Shown here: positions 56,449 through 56,587 of the stretch, in pieces
Layout: each line of letters starts with the position of its first letter
Position numbering within the stretch: the stretch's first letter is position 1
Assembly: GCA_045617525.1 (NCBI GenBank)
Contig: JAZLIT010000034.1
Coordinates: forward strand, 1-56,587
Reading direction: 5' to 3'
DNA from: JAZLIT01 sp045617525
Lineage (GTDB): Bacteria; Bacillota; Bacilli; Bacillales_A; Planococcaceae
Length of the DNA: 56,587 nt
Program-made: the position numbers and the translations under genes
The notes under the pieces: generated by a model
Databases searched by the model: none
What the model was told of the DNA's origin: nothing
Seen by the model: the letters and a program-made list of their open reading frames with translations, nothing else

Positions 56449-56587
56449 GTGCGCCCGGCATGCGTATGAACTATAGGGTGCAAGTCCCGAACCTCGAAGA
56501 CAGAAGTAGAGGTTAGCCAAGAGCAAGGGTGTCCGTGGTGACGCGGAATCTGAAGGAAGCTGGAGGCAAAACACCGGTCCGAGGAAC
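56449..56587 (+). mobile_element. 5' end of a group IIC intron
   Basis: The sequence begins GTGCGCCCGGCATG and continues with AGGGTGCAAGTCCCGAAC, GGTGTCCGTGGTGACGCGG and AATCTGAAGGAAGCTGGAGG, CAAAACACCGGTC. These are the 5' end and domain I of the intron type known from Geobacillus (GsI-IIC). It lies directly behind a terminator hairpin, the usual target of IIC introns. The window ends after 139 bases, so the reverse-transcriptase ORF and the catalytic domain V are not visible. Confidence 0.85.

Overview
The window reads as the chromosome of a low-GC, spore-forming-type Bacillota from the Planococcaceae/Caryophanaceae group (Solibacillus, Lysinibacillus or Kurthia-like). The evidence is gene order: rpmG-yqgN-yqgQ-LTA synthase-yqgX-yqgY, comGA-GG, gcvT-gcvPA-gcvPB-yqhL, yqhQ-yqhR-aroQ-papA-efp, spoIIIA, accB-accC-yqhY-nusB-folD-xseA-xseB-ispA-dxs-tlyA-argR-recN-spoIVB-spo0A follow the Bacillus subtilis yqg-yqh-yqi block almost gene for gene. 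Family placement is inference from synteny and sequence style; no 16S rRNA or tRNA gene was found.

Layout. 1-5.7 kb: an ISL3-type transposase end, then loosely connected genes (membrane protein, CMD protein, OFA-family MFS transporter, glutathione peroxidase, DegV protein, two small anchored proteins). 5.7-10.5 kb: ribosomal protein L33, folate salvage, lipoteichoic acid synthesis and yqgW/X/Y. 10.8-15.2 kb: a seven-gene competence pseudopilus operon followed by shikimate kinase. 15.3-19.6 kb: a tandem glycine riboswitch with terminator ahead of the glycine cleavage genes. 19.6-25.5 kb: phosphotransferase-like protein, a tiny membrane peptide, a transglutaminase-like lipoprotein, a rhodanese and a class II (B12-dependent) ribonucleotide reductase with a putative NrdR operator. 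25.7-31.3 kb: an accessory stretch with an OYE reductase, a DUF2071 protein, a 2OG-Fe(II) oxygenase, a lipoprotein and an ECF sigma/anti-sigma pair. 31.3-35.2 kb: a GC-rich structured element without an ORF, then yqhQ, yqhR, aroQ, papA and efp.

35.2-39.9 kb is the most unusual part. Downstream of efp, where yqhV-spoIIIAA-spoIIIAB are expected, there is a GC-rich patch, a five-copy 21-bp tandem repeat and a reversed cystine transporter (tcyP). The spoIIIA operon then begins at spoIIIAC behind a SigmaE-like promoter. spoIIIAE lacks its usual N-terminal part, spoIIIAF is only 40 residues, and spoIIIAG has a reading-frame break in a run of four G at its fifth codon. SpoIIIAC, AD and AH look intact, and spoIVB (short, triad complete) and spo0A (full length) are present. 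The locus is therefore either a strongly reduced mother-cell channel or a sporulation operon in decay.

40-54.6 kb is conserved housekeeping: fatty-acid synthesis (accBC), one-carbon metabolism (folD), exonuclease VII, isoprenoid synthesis (ispA, dxs), arginine regulation, recombination repair and entry into sporulation. 54.7 kb to the end is accessory: a tyrosine recombinase, an unknown 112-residue protein, and the first 139 bases of a group II intron directly behind a terminator hairpin, cut by the window edge.
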